In this document: in pieces, positions 40,121-48,563 of the stretch
Numbering within the stretch: position 1 is the first letter of the stretch
Layout: each line of letters begins with the position of its first letter
Origin: UMGS1601 sp900553335
GTDB taxonomy: Bacteria > Bacillota > Clostridia > Oscillospirales > Ruminococcaceae
Assembly (NCBI GenBank): GCA_937920725.1
Contig: CALEUW010000024.1
Coordinates: forward strand, 1 to 64,000
DNA: 64,000 nt
Direction: 5' to 3'
The notes under the pieces: model-generated
Database searches by the model: none
What the model saw: the letters and a program-made list of their open reading frames with translations, nothing else
Told to the model about the DNA's origin: nothing
Made by a program: the position numbers and the translations under genes

Positions 40121-40867
40121 ATGCTTAGTCCAAAGGATATCGCTGAAAAGCGTTTTGAAAAAGGTACGTTCGGCTATAAGCCTGAAGACGTTGACGCTTA
40201 TCTACTTGAGGTTTCAAAGCTTGTAGACGCTTTAGTTGCTGAAAACGAGGAAAGCGACGAGAAAATTATCAAGCTTGTTGAGAAGATCAATGATTACAGA
40301 AATGATGAAGAAGCGATTAAAGAAGCGCTTTTAGGCGCACAGAAGCAGGCGCATCAGGTTCTCAGCGACGCACAGGAGAAATCCGATAAAATGATAAGCG
40401 ATGCTAAGGCAGAGCAGGAAAGAGTTTCCAGAGAAAGTGCCGAACAATGTGATAAGATCGTTCGAGAGCATAAGGCAAAGTGTGAGAAAATCATTAAAGA
40501 AAACACGGAGAAAACCGAGCATAGAATTAAGGCTACAAAGCTTCAGGCTGAGCAGGAATCTAAGAATCTTGAGAGGCTTAAGCTTGAGGTAACAAGATTC
40601 AAGGCTAAGCTTATTGAGCTTTATAACAAACAGCTTAAGCTTATTGCAGAGCTTCCTGATATTTCTGAAGAGGAAATTGAAAAGATCATTCAGCAAAAAG
40701 AAGAGGAAGCAAGAAAGCTGGAAGAAAGCAAGGCGATCATAAAAGCCGCTGAAGAAATTAAAAATGCACCGCCTGAAAAGACTGAAGATAATTTTCACTA
40801 TGAGGGAAATACATATTCGCCGGAGGATATACATTTCGACGATTTGAAATTTGGAAAAAATAACTAA
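40121..40867 (+). CDS. divIVA: DivIVA cell division/polarity protein
   Basis: This 248-residue coiled-coil protein begins with the DivIVA lipid-binding domain (MLSPKDIAEKRFEKGTFGYKPEDVDAYL) followed by a long heptad-rich region (about 30-215) and an acidic tail. DivIVA marks curved membranes at poles and septa. The SD is AGGAGGA before ATG 40121. It lies between ylmH and ileS, its conserved place in Firmicutes. Confidence 0.93.
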   Translation: MLSPKDIAEKRFEKGTFGYKPEDVDAYLLEVSKLVDALVAENEESDEKIIKLVEKINDYRNDEEAIKEALLGAQKQAHQVLSDAQEKSDKMISDAKAEQERVSRESAEQCDKIVREHKAKCEKIIKENTEKTEHRIKATKLQAEQESKNLERLKLEVTRFKAKLIELYNKQLKLIAELPDISEEEIEKIIQQKEEEARKLEESKAIIKAAEEIKNAPPEKTEDNFHYEGNTYSPEDIHFDDLKFGKNN

Positions 40868-40888
40868 CATAAAGGGAGAAAATGCTAA

Positions 40889-43672
40889 ATGGCACAGGAC
40901 TACAACAAGACTTTGAATTTACCAAAGACCGATTTCCCTATGAGAGGAAATCTTCCTCAGAGAGAGCCTGAAATGCTTTCGAAATGGGATAATGAAAGAC
41001 TTTATTATGAGATGATAAAGAACAATGACGGTAAGCCGACTTATATTTTACATGACGGACCTCCGTATGCAAACGGTGATATTCATCTTGGAACTGCACT
41101 TAACAAGGTACTTAAGGATATTATTGTAAAATATAAGAATATGAGCGGATACTGTTCTCCGTATGTTCCCGGATGGGATACTCACGGTCTTCCTATTGAG
41201 CTTAAGGCTATGAAATCAATTGGAGTTGAGAACGGTGCTATTCCTGCGACTGAGCTTAGAAAGCATTGCAAGGAATTTGCTCTTTCTTTTGTTGAGAATC
41301 AGAAGAATCAGTTTAAGCGCTTGGGAGTTTTAGGTGACTTTGATGATCCTTACCTAACCTTAAAGCCTGAATTTGAGGCAAGACAGGTAAAGGTTTTTGG
41401 AGAAATGGCAAAGAGAGGATATATTTATAAAGGACTTAAGCCTGTATATTGGTGTCCTGAGTGTCAGACTGCGCTTGCTGAAGCTGAAATTGAGTATTCT
41501 GATGATCCTTGCCATTCAATTTATGTGAAATTTAAAGTGTCTGATGATAAGGGGATATTCTCAGCACTTGGAATAGATCTTGATAAAACATATTTTGTTA
41601 TCTGGACAACCACAACATGGACACTTCCGGGAAATTTAGCTATTTGCTTAGGACCGGAATATGATTATACTGTTGTTAAAGCATCAAACGGTGAGAATTA
41701 TGTAATGGCGCAGTACCTTGTACCTCAAACTATGGAGGCTGCGGGAATAACTGAATATACCTGCGAGGGGACATTCCTTGGCAAGGAGCTTGAAGGAATT
41801 AAAACCGAGCATCCGTTTATGAATCGTCCTTCACCGGTAATTATCGGCGATCACGTTACTCTTGAAAGCGGAACCGGATGTGTACATACAGCTCCGGGTT
41901 ACGGTGTTGAGGACTTTGAGGTGTGCAAAAACTATGATGATATCGGAATCGTTGTCGGCGTTGACGGAAAAGGCGTTCTGACTAAGGATTCCGGAATGTT
42001 TGAGGGACTTAAAACAGATGAAGCTAATAAAGTGATTGCTCAGCATTTAGAGGATATCGGCGCTTTATTTGCACTTGAAAAAATTGAGCACCAGTATCCG
42101 CATTGCTGGAGATGTAAGTCACCTGTTTTATTCCGTGCTACTGAACAGTGGTTCTGTTCAGTAAATGACTTTAAAGATGACGCAGTAAAAGCAATAGAAG
42201 ACGTTGAGTGGATTCCCGGCTGGGGCGAGGACAGAATTAAAGGAATGGTCATGGATCGTTCTGATTGGTGTATTTCCCGTCAGAGAACATGGGGAGTTCC
42301 TATTCCTATTATTTACTGTAAGGATTGTCACAAACCGATCGTAACTGAAGATACAATTAATGCAATTTCTGAGATGTTCAGAAAAGAGGGTTCAGACGCA
42401 TGGTATACTAAGGATGTTTCTGAGTTTATTCCTGAAAGCGTTAAATGTGAATGTGGATGCGGCGAATTTGAAAAAGAAATGGATATCATGGATGTATGGT
42501 TTGACAGCGGAGTAACTCATAGTGCTGTTTTAGACGAGCGTGAAGAGTTGTCAAGTCCTGCTGATCTTTACCTTGAAGGTGCTGATCAGTATCGTGGATG
42601 GTTCCAGTCGTCGCTTTTGACAAGTGTTGTTTGTAACGGAAGAGCACCGTACAAGGCTGTTTGTACACACGGTTGGGTTGTTGACGGACAGGGTAAAACT
42701 ATGCATAAATCGCTCGGTAACGGAATTGAGCCAAGCGAGATTACTGAAAAATACGGTGCTGATATTTTAAGACTTTGGGTAGCTTCGAGTGATTATCATT
42801 CTGATATAAGAATTTCAAAGGATATATTATCTCAGCTCTCAGATGCTTATAAAAAAATAAGAAATACTGCAAGATTTATTCTGGGAAATATCGGAGATTT
42901 TGATATTGATAAGGATGCTGTTTTGCAAGATGAGCTTTGCGACCTTGATAAATGGGCATTAGTTAAGCTTGATGAGCTTATTGATAAGGTGAATTCTGCT
43001 TACAGTGCATTTGACTATCATATTGTATTTCATGCTATTCACAATTTCTGTGTTACTGATATGTCGAATTTCTACCTTGATATTATTAAAGACAGATTGT
43101 ATTGCGAAAAATCTGATAGTGTTCTAAGAAGAGCAGCTCAGACTGTTATGTATAAGGTTTTGTCTGCAATTTCACGCTTAGTCGCACCGATTTTATCGTT
43201 TACAGCAGATGAGGTTTGGAGCTATATTCCTCATTCATCAAAGGATAATACAAACAGCATTTTCTTAAACAGTATGCCTGAAAAATCAGGAATTTCTGTT
43301 TCTGAGGAGTTTAAGGATAAGTGGAATCTTATTTATGAGCTTCGTGATGAAGCTAAGAAAGCTCTTGAAATCAAGAGAAATGAAAAGATAATCGGTAAAT
43401 CACTTGAAGCAGATTTGGAAATATATACTAACGGTGATATGTTTGACAAAATTAATGCTGTTGCATCACTTCTCCCTGAGATCTTCATTGTATCGAGAGT
43501 TGAGGTCTTGAAGGGTGACGGCGAATTTAAGGGCGATATGGATGGCGTTTCGATGACTGTTAAGAAAGCGTCAGGAGAAAAGTGCGAGAGATGTTGGATA
43601 TATTCCGATGATATTGGCGATGATCCTGATCATCCGACTCTTTGTGCTAGATGTGCAAGCGTAGTAAAATAA
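40889..43672 (+). CDS. ileS: Isoleucyl-tRNA synthetase
   Basis: IleRS has 927 residues. Visible are DGPPYANGDIHLGTAL (HIGH), the CP1 editing domain (TTTWTLPGNLAI, and HTAPGYGVEDFEV), DVWFDSGVTHS, GWVVDGQGKTMHKSLGNG (KMSKS-type), the anticodon-binding helical region, and a C-terminal zinc ribbon CERCW...CARC. No T-box lies in the 21-base gap from divIVA, although Firmicutes ileS genes often have one. The SD is AAGGGAG. Confidence 0.97.
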   Translation: MAQDYNKTLNLPKTDFPMRGNLPQREPEMLSKWDNERLYYEMIKNNDGKPTYILHDGPPYANGDIHLGTALNKVLKDIIVKYKNMSGYCSPYVPGWDTHGLPIELKAMKSIGVENGAIPATELRKHCKEFALSFVENQKNQFKRLGVLGDFDDPYLTLKPEFEARQVKVFGEMAKRGYIYKGLKPVYWCPECQTALAEAEIEYSDDPCHSIYVKFKVSDDKGIFSALGIDLDKTYFVIWTTTTWTLPGNLAICLGPEYDYTVVKASNGENYVMAQYLVPQTMEAAGITEYTCEGTFLGKELEGIKTEHPFMNRPSPVIIGDHVTLESGTGCVHTAPGYGVEDFEVCKNYDDIGIVVGVDGKGVLTKDSGMFEGLKTDEANKVIAQHLEDIGALFALEKIEHQYPHCWRCKSPVLFRATEQWFCSVNDFKDDAVKAIEDVEWIPGWGEDRIKGMVMDRSDWCISRQRTWGVPIPIIYCKDCHKPIVTEDTINAISEMFRKEGSDAWYTKDVSEFIPESVKCECGCGEFEKEMDIMDVWFDSGVTHSAVLDEREELSSPADLYLEGADQYRGWFQSSLLTSVVCNGRAPYKAVCTHGWVVDGQGKTMHKSLGNGIEPSEITEKYGADILRLWVASSDYHSDIRISKDILSQLSDAYKKIRNTARFILGNIGDFDIDKDAVLQDELCDLDKWALVKLDELIDKVNSAYSAFDYHIVFHAIHNFCVTDMSNFYLDIIKDRLYCEKSDSVLRRAAQTVMYKVLSAISRLVAPILSFTADEVWSYIPHSSKDNTNSIFLNSMPEKSGISVSEEFKDKWNLIYELRDEAKKALEIKRNEKIIGKSLEADLEIYTNGDMFDKINAVASLLPEIFIVSRVEVLKGDGEFKGDMDGVSMTVKKASGEKCERCWIYSDDIGDDPDHPTLCARCASVVK

Positions 43673-43680
43673 GTTTTTAT

Positions 43681-43711
43681 CATAAGTTGTCGTGTGTTTC
43701 GGCAACTTATG
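43681..43711 (+). terminator. Hairpin between ileS and lspA
   Basis: CATAAGTTG (43681-43689) pairs perfectly with CAACTTATG (43703-43711), followed by TTTAAAT. It may be a partial terminator or an RNA-processing site, since lspA starts only 19 bases later. Confidence 0.45.
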
Positions 43712-43729
43712 TTTAAATCAGGAGGCAAA

Positions 43730-44233
43730 ATGATAGTTCTATCTGCTATAGTGCTGCTTTTACTTGTGGCGATTGACCAAATAACAAAAGCTTTGGTAGT
43801 GTCATATTTAAATGTAGGTGACATTGGTTTTTCTTTTTCGATTGGAAGCTTTGATGTTTTTTCAGTAACACACGTAAGAAACAGAGGAGCTGCTTGGAGT
43901 ATTCTTGAAGGAAAGACATATCTGTTGATTGCTATTGCTGTTATTGCCATAGTTATAGCCTTTTACTTCATATTTAAGGGAAAGATTAAATCTCCTGTCG
44001 GAATCATATCATTAATTATGATTATAAGCGGCGGAATCGGAAATCTTATTGACAGAGTCAGAATAAAGGAAGTCATTGACTTTTTAAAATTTGATTCTAT
44101 TTCGTTTCCTGTATTTAACTTTGCTGATATGTGTGTAGTTGCCGGTGCTTTTATCTTTTGTCTATGGGTTATTTTGAGTGACATTAAATTAAAGCGTGAA
44201 AGTAAGAACGGAGCAGCTGATGGAAACGTTTGA
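43730..44233 (+). CDS. lspA: Lipoprotein signal peptidase II
   Basis: LspA cleaves signal peptides of prolipoproteins, of which two are encoded in this window. The 167 residues form four transmembrane helices with the catalytic Asp motifs GGIGNLIDRVR and VFNFADMCV, and an N-terminal VAIDQITKALV. The start is ATG 43730 with GGAGG at 43721-43725. Its end overlaps the pseudouridine synthase gene by 14 bases. Confidence 0.95.
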   Translation: MIVLSAIVLLLLVAIDQITKALVVSYLNVGDIGFSFSIGSFDVFSVTHVRNRGAAWSILEGKTYLLIAIAVIAIVIAFYFIFKGKIKSPVGIISLIMIISGGIGNLIDRVRIKEVIDFLKFDSISFPVFNFADMCVVAGAFIFCLWVILSDIKLKRESKNGAADGNV

Positions 44234-45122
44234 GTTCAGCGTTTTGTCAAATGACGAAGGTGTCAGAATTGATAAGTTTCTGTCAGCGAATCTTGAGGAT
44301 AAAACCCGTTCTTTTATTCAAAAGCTAATTGAAGATCATGGCGTTTTGGTAGGTAAAAATCAAGTTTCTAAAAACTATAAGCTAAAGCTTGGCGACAAAG
44401 TTTCGGTACAAATACCAGATCCTGTGGAGCTTGACATACATCCTGAAAACATTCCGCTGAACATTGTTTATCAGGACGATGATTTACTTGTTGTTGATAA
44501 GCCTAAGGGGATGGTTGTTCATCCTGCACCGGGAAATTATACGGGAACGCTCGTAAACGCTCTTATGTACCATTGCAAGGATAATCTGTCCTCAATAAAC
44601 GGAATTATTCGTCCTGGGATTGTGCATAGAATTGATAAGAATACAAGCGGTTTGTTGATGGTTGCAAAAAACGATAAGACTCATAATTTTTTAGCAAATC
44701 AGATAAAGGAACATACTTTTAAAAGAGAATATAACGCTGTATGCGTTGGTCGCTTTAAAGAAATGACAGGAACTATTAATGTACCGATCGGGAGAAGTAA
44801 AAACGACCGTAAAAAGATGTGTGTAACTTATGAAAATTCTAAGGAAGCTGTCACGCATTATGAAGTTTTAGAGGAATTTGACGGATATTCTCTTGTAAAG
44901 TTTATTTTGGAAACAGGACGGACTCATCAGATCAGAGTCCATTCCAAATACATCGGTCATCCGGTGCTTGGTGATGATGTATATTCAAAGCCGTTTAAAG
45001 GTATTGAAGGTCAATGTCTTCATGCTAAAACCCTCGGATTTATTCACCCAAACGGAGAGTACTTGGAGTTTGAATCTCCGCTTCCTGAATATTTTATTAG
45101 TGTTTTAAAAAGGATAAAGTAA
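44220..45122 (+). CDS. RluD-family 23S rRNA pseudouridine synthase
   Basis: This 300-residue RluA/RluD-type enzyme has an N-terminal S4 domain (GVRIDKFLSANLEDKTRSFIQKLIED). The catalytic domain contains VVDKPKGMVVHPAPGN and the active-site RPGIVHRIDKNTSGLLM (Asp), then LETGRTHQIRVH. The start is ATG 44220 with CGGAG upstream. The lspA-rluD pair is the normal order in Firmicutes. Which uridines are modified cannot be told. Confidence 0.93.
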   Translation: METFEFSVLSNDEGVRIDKFLSANLEDKTRSFIQKLIEDHGVLVGKNQVSKNYKLKLGDKVSVQIPDPVELDIHPENIPLNIVYQDDDLLVVDKPKGMVVHPAPGNYTGTLVNALMYHCKDNLSSINGIIRPGIVHRIDKNTSGLLMVAKNDKTHNFLANQIKEHTFKREYNAVCVGRFKEMTGTINVPIGRSKNDRKKMCVTYENSKEAVTHYEVLEEFDGYSLVKFILETGRTHQIRVHSKYIGHPVLGDDVYSKPFKGIEGQCLHAKTLGFIHPNGEYLEFESPLPEYFISVLKRIK

Positions 45123-45125
45123 TAA

Positions 45126-45941
45126 ATGTTTGAAGATATAAATAAAGTTTTGCTTATTACCGATATGGACGGTACTTTCTTAAACTCTAGGAAAGTACCA
45201 AGTGAGAAAAATCTTGAAGCGGTAACTGAGTTTCAGAAAGCCGGAGGAAAGTTTACGATTGCGACCGGCAGGGCATTACAAGCTGTAAAGCTTTACTTTG
45301 AATATTTTAAATGTAATTTCCCGATGATTCTGTTTAACGGCGGAATGGTTTATGATTTTGATAATAAAACATCTCTTTATGACAGGTATGTTCCGGATAT
45401 TACTAAGCCAATGGTCGTAGATATACTCAATCAGTTTCCTGATCTCGGATGTGAAATACTGGTTGAATCAAATATTAAAATCGTGCAGTTTAATGATATG
45501 GAGGCATATCACACAAGAATCTGCAAATCAGATCCTGACCGTGTTTCATTAGATGAAATTAACGAGCCATGGTATAAGGTTTTGTTTGCCGATACGTCTG
45601 AAAATATTGACAAGGTTCAAGAATATGTAGAATCAAAAGGCTTCAGCGGTGTTGATTTCGTAAGAAGCGATAAGTTTTTTTATGAGATTCTTCCGCTTGG
45701 CAATTCAAAAGGAACTGCAGTTTCAAAGCTTCGGGAAATATGCAATTTATCGGATTATACGATAGTTTGTGTCGGAGATTACAACAACGACATCGAAATG
45801 CTTAAATATGCAGATGTTGGTATTTGTCCAAGAAATGCAACTGATGAAGCAAAAGATGCGGCGGATATAGTGCTAAAAGAATCAAATGATGAAAATGCTA
45901 TTGCGGCAGTAATAGATTTTATATTTTCTAAAATTAATTAA
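45126..45941 (+). CDS. HAD-superfamily phosphatase, Cof type (IIB)
   Basis: This 271-residue Cof-type HAD hydrolase shows motif I ITDMDGTFLNS (about 11-21), motif II TIATGRALQAV, a type IIB cap in the middle, a motif III Lys, and motif IV VGDYNNDIEMLKYADVGICPRNA. Such proteins dephosphorylate sugar phosphates or cofactors; the substrate is not predictable. It begins 3 bases after the pseudouridine synthase and precedes the transketolase pair, with which it may share a transcript. Confidence 0.88.
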   Translation: MFEDINKVLLITDMDGTFLNSRKVPSEKNLEAVTEFQKAGGKFTIATGRALQAVKLYFEYFKCNFPMILFNGGMVYDFDNKTSLYDRYVPDITKPMVVDILNQFPDLGCEILVESNIKIVQFNDMEAYHTRICKSDPDRVSLDEINEPWYKVLFADTSENIDKVQEYVESKGFSGVDFVRSDKFFYEILPLGNSKGTAVSKLREICNLSDYTIVCVGDYNNDIEMLKYADVGICPRNATDEAKDAADIVLKESNDENAIAAVIDFIFSKIN

Positions 45942-45955
45942 CGGAGGTAAATTTA

Positions 45956-46795
45956 ATGGACGCTAATTTGAAAAAACAGCTTGAAATTCAGGCTTGTAAA
46001 ATTCGTATGGGAATTTTAACCGGCGTTTATAATGCAAAGTCCGGACATCCGGGAGGATCTCTCTCAATTGCAGATACTCTTACGTATCTGTATTTTAATA
46101 AGATGAATGTTGATCCTAAAGATCCTGATAACGAAAAGAGAGATAGGTTTGTTTTATCAAAAGGACATACTGCGCCTGCTCTTTATTCTACTCTTGCAAA
46201 TAAAGGCTTTTTTGATGTTCGCGAGCTTGAAAGCTTAAGACATATAGGAGCGCTGCTGCAAGGACATCCTTGCATTCATATTCCCGGCGTTGATATGTCA
46301 TCAGGTTCTCTAGGCCAGGGAATTTCTGTTGCTGCCGGAATGGCGTTAAGCGGTAAAATATCAAACGATGCTTACAAGGTATATACAGTTTTAGGTGACG
46401 GAGAAATCGAAGAAGGACAGGTTTGGGAAGCAGCAATGTTCGCAGCTCACTATAAGCTCGATAATCTCGTAGCCATTGTTGACAACAATGGACTGCAAAT
46501 TGATGGACCTATTGATGAAGTTATGTCACCGTATTCAATTAGCGATAAATTCAAAGCGTTCGGATGGCACGTTATTGAAGCAGATGCACATGATTTTGAT
46601 TCACTCGATGCTGCATTTACAGAGGCAGATTCTGTTGAAGGCAAGCCTGTTGTAATTATACAAAAGAGTACAAAAGGAAAAGGCGTTTCTTTCATGGAAA
46701 ATCAGGTTTCTTGGCATGGTTCTGCCCCAAATGCTGAGCAGTATGAAAAGGCAATGAACGAGCTTGAAGAAGTTTTAAAAGGACTGGAGGGATAG
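45956..46795 (+). CDS. Transketolase, N-terminal subunit
   Basis: This is the thiamine-diphosphate-binding half of a split transketolase (279 residues). It has SGHPGGSLSIADTLTYLYF, DRFVLSKGHTAPALY, GSLGQGISVAAGMAL and the ThDP/Mg motif GDGEIEEGQVWEAA ... DNNGLQIDG. It exchanges two-carbon units in the pentose phosphate pathway with the C-terminal subunit encoded 3 bases downstream. Split transketolases are common in Clostridia. The SD is ACGGAGG. Confidence 0.95.
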   Translation: MDANLKKQLEIQACKIRMGILTGVYNAKSGHPGGSLSIADTLTYLYFNKMNVDPKDPDNEKRDRFVLSKGHTAPALYSTLANKGFFDVRELESLRHIGALLQGHPCIHIPGVDMSSGSLGQGISVAAGMALSGKISNDAYKVYTVLGDGEIEEGQVWEAAMFAAHYKLDNLVAIVDNNGLQIDGPIDEVMSPYSISDKFKAFGWHVIEADAHDFDSLDAAFTEADSVEGKPVVIIQKSTKGKGVSFMENQVSWHGSAPNAEQYEKAMNELEEVLKGLEG

Positions 46796-46798
46796 AAG

Positions 46799-47737
46799 AT
46801 GGCAGATGTAATTAAAAAGGCTACAAGAGAAAGCTATGGCGAAGCATTAGCTGAGCTTGGCGAAAAATATGAAAACCTCTATGTTTTTGATGCGGATCTT
46901 GCCGCAGCTACAAAAACAGGCGTATTTAAGAAAAAATATCCCGAAAGATTTTTTGATTGTGGAATTGCTGAAGCTGATATGATGGGAGTTGCTGCGGGAA
47001 TGGCAGCAACAGGAAAAATTCCTTTTGCATCTACTTTTGCTATGTTTGCAGCAGGAAGAGCATATGAAATTGTAAGAAACTCTATAGGTTATCCGCATCT
47101 GAATGTAAAAATAGGCGCTACTCATGCAGGTATCTCGGTAGGAGAGGACGGAGCAACTCATCAGTGTAACGAGGATATCGCTCTTATGAGAACTATTCCG
47201 GGAATGACTATTATCAATCCTGCTGACGATGTTGAGGCAAGGGCCGCTGTAGAAGCTGCTATTTTGCATGATGGTCCTGTATACCTTCGTTTCGGAAGAT
47301 TAGCAGCTCCTGTTTTTAACGATAAGGAAACATATAAGTTTGAGCTTGGAAAGGGAATTGAGCTTGTTAGTGGTACTGATATAACAATTATCGCAACAGG
47401 CCTTATGGTTTCAGAAGCGCTTAATGCAGCTCAAGAGCTTAAGAAAGACGGAATAAGCGCAAGGGTTATTAATATCCACACGATCAAGCCGATTGATAAG
47501 GACATTATAATCAAGGCAGCAAAGGAAACCGGAAAGATCGTAACTGTTGAAGAGCATAGTGTGATCGGCGGTTTAGGTTCGGCTGTTTGTGATGTTTTAA
47601 GTGAGAATTATCCTGCTCCTGTAAAGAAGATAGGCGTAAACGATGAGTTTGGACACTCAGGTCCTGCTGTTGACCTTTTGAAGGAATTCGGACTTTCTTC
47701 TGAAAATATTGTAAAAACAGTAAAAGCGTTTATTTAG
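46799..47737 (+). CDS. Transketolase, C-terminal subunit
   Basis: This 312-residue partner of the preceding gene has the pyrimidine-binding domain (FDCGIAEADMMGVAAGMAATGKIPF, THAGISVGEDGATHQ, IPGMTIINPADDVEARA) and the C-terminal swivel domain (KIVTVEEHSVIGGLGSAVCDVL). Together the two make a full-length enzyme. The gene ends about 16 bases before the yunB promoter; no intrinsic terminator is obvious. Confidence 0.95.
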   Translation: MADVIKKATRESYGEALAELGEKYENLYVFDADLAAATKTGVFKKKYPERFFDCGIAEADMMGVAAGMAATGKIPFASTFAMFAAGRAYEIVRNSIGYPHLNVKIGATHAGISVGEDGATHQCNEDIALMRTIPGMTIINPADDVEARAAVEAAILHDGPVYLRFGRLAAPVFNDKETYKFELGKGIELVSGTDITIIATGLMVSEALNAAQELKKDGISARVINIHTIKPIDKDIIIKAAKETGKIVTVEEHSVIGGLGSAVCDVLSENYPAPVKKIGVNDEFGHSGPAVDLLKEFGLSSENIVKTVKAFI

Positions 47738-47753
47738 TTGTTGCCTTATATAA

Positions 47754-47782
47754 TTAACAATTATCCCTCCTTTGAATATAAT
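47754..47782 (+). promoter_or_regulatory. Promoter for yunB
   Basis: TTAACA (47754-47759) and TATAAT (47777-47782) are separated by 17 bases. The transcript would begin near 47789 and carry the GGGGC hairpin at 47795-47815 close to its 5' end. Confidence 0.5.
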
Positions 47783-47794
47783 AGCATTGAATGA

Positions 47795-47815
47795 CGGGGC
47801 GATGCCCCTTATTGA
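47795..47815 (+). repeat. Second copy of the GGGGC hairpin repeat
   Basis: GGGGCGATGCCCCTTATTGA (47796-47815) differs by one base from the minus-strand copy before ybaB (6130-6111). The stem is GGGGC/GCCCC around GAT. Both copies lie in leaders just upstream of an SD. Confidence 0.6.
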
Positions 47816-47842
47816 ATGGATTGTTCATGGGAGGGATTAATT

Positions 47843-48484
47843 ATGCGTGTTCGTAAAAAGAAAAAACATACAAGGCTTAAGGCTTTCATTATAATTCTGT
47901 TAGTGCTTTTGCTTATGCTGTTGTTTATAATTGAAAAGCTCATAAAAGGTAAAACCAAAGAAATTGCAAATGTAAAAAGCGAGGTTTATGCTGAAGAAAT
48001 TATAAACAATTCTGTTTGTGAGTGCCTTGATGAATGCTATAACTATGAATTTGTAAAAAAGAGTTACAGTGATGATAAAATAGTTTCGATTGAAGTTAAG
48101 TCTGATGAGGTAAACAGCTTTAAAAACCGTCTTTCTGAAACATTAAACCAAAAGCTTAATGAATCGAAAAATCAGAGCTGTGAAATAAATTTAGGCGCTG
48201 TTTTTTCAAGTAACATATTAAGCAGAATAGGACCTGCAATAAATATTTATTTTCAGAAAGAGGGAAGTATTGATTTAGATATAACAAGCGATTTTTCAGC
48301 CTCAGGAATAAATCAGACTGTTCATCGACTTTATATAACAGTCAACTTAGATGTATTGGCATTAACTCCCTCCGGTAATTTTCAGTTTCCTTATAGTACA
48401 GAATACATATTGTCTGAAACAATTATAGTTGGGGATACGCCTCAGACATACGTCGGAGTATCAAAAGAAGAAAAAAATACATAA
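47843..48484 (+). CDS. yunB: Sporulation protein YunB
   Basis: This 213-residue YunB-family protein has a basic N-terminus (MRVRKKKKHTRLKAF), one transmembrane helix (about 15-35) and an extracytoplasmic domain with VKSEVYAEEIINNSVCEC, LGAVFSSNILSRIGPAINIYF and VHRLYITVNLDVLAL. YunB is needed for normal sporulation in B. subtilis and is made in the mother cell. The start is ATG 47843 with GGGAGGG; the open frame before it overlaps the repeat. Confidence 0.85.
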   Translation: MRVRKKKKHTRLKAFIIILLVLLLMLLFIIEKLIKGKTKEIANVKSEVYAEEIINNSVCECLDECYNYEFVKKSYSDDKIVSIEVKSDEVNSFKNRLSETLNQKLNESKNQSCEINLGAVFSSNILSRIGPAINIYFQKEGSIDLDITSDFSASGINQTVHRLYITVNLDVLALTPSGNFQFPYSTEYILSETIIVGDTPQTYVGVSKEEKNT

Positions 48485-48490
48485 AAATAC

Positions 48491-48519
48491 TGGTAAATCT
48501 ATATCAAATGTGTTATAAT
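48491..48519 (+). promoter_or_regulatory. Candidate promoter for ligA
   Basis: TATAAT (48514-48519) is preceded 17 bases upstream by TGGTAA, a weak -35. It lies in the 79-base gap between yunB and ligA. Confidence 0.4.
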
Positions 48520-48563
48520 ATATCTGTAATTGCAATTTACTTTGTGTTAGAGGTATATGATTT

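Noticed and set aside
40331..40870. 179-codon minus-strand frame rich in Leu and Phe
   Set aside because: It is the antisense shadow of the Lys/Glu-rich coiled coil of divIVA and has no family resemblance.
47759..47842. CCCTCC upstream of yunB pairing with its GGGAGGG SD
   Set aside because: The CCCTCC lies in the spacer of the predicted promoter, upstream of the transcription start, so it would not be in the mRNA.
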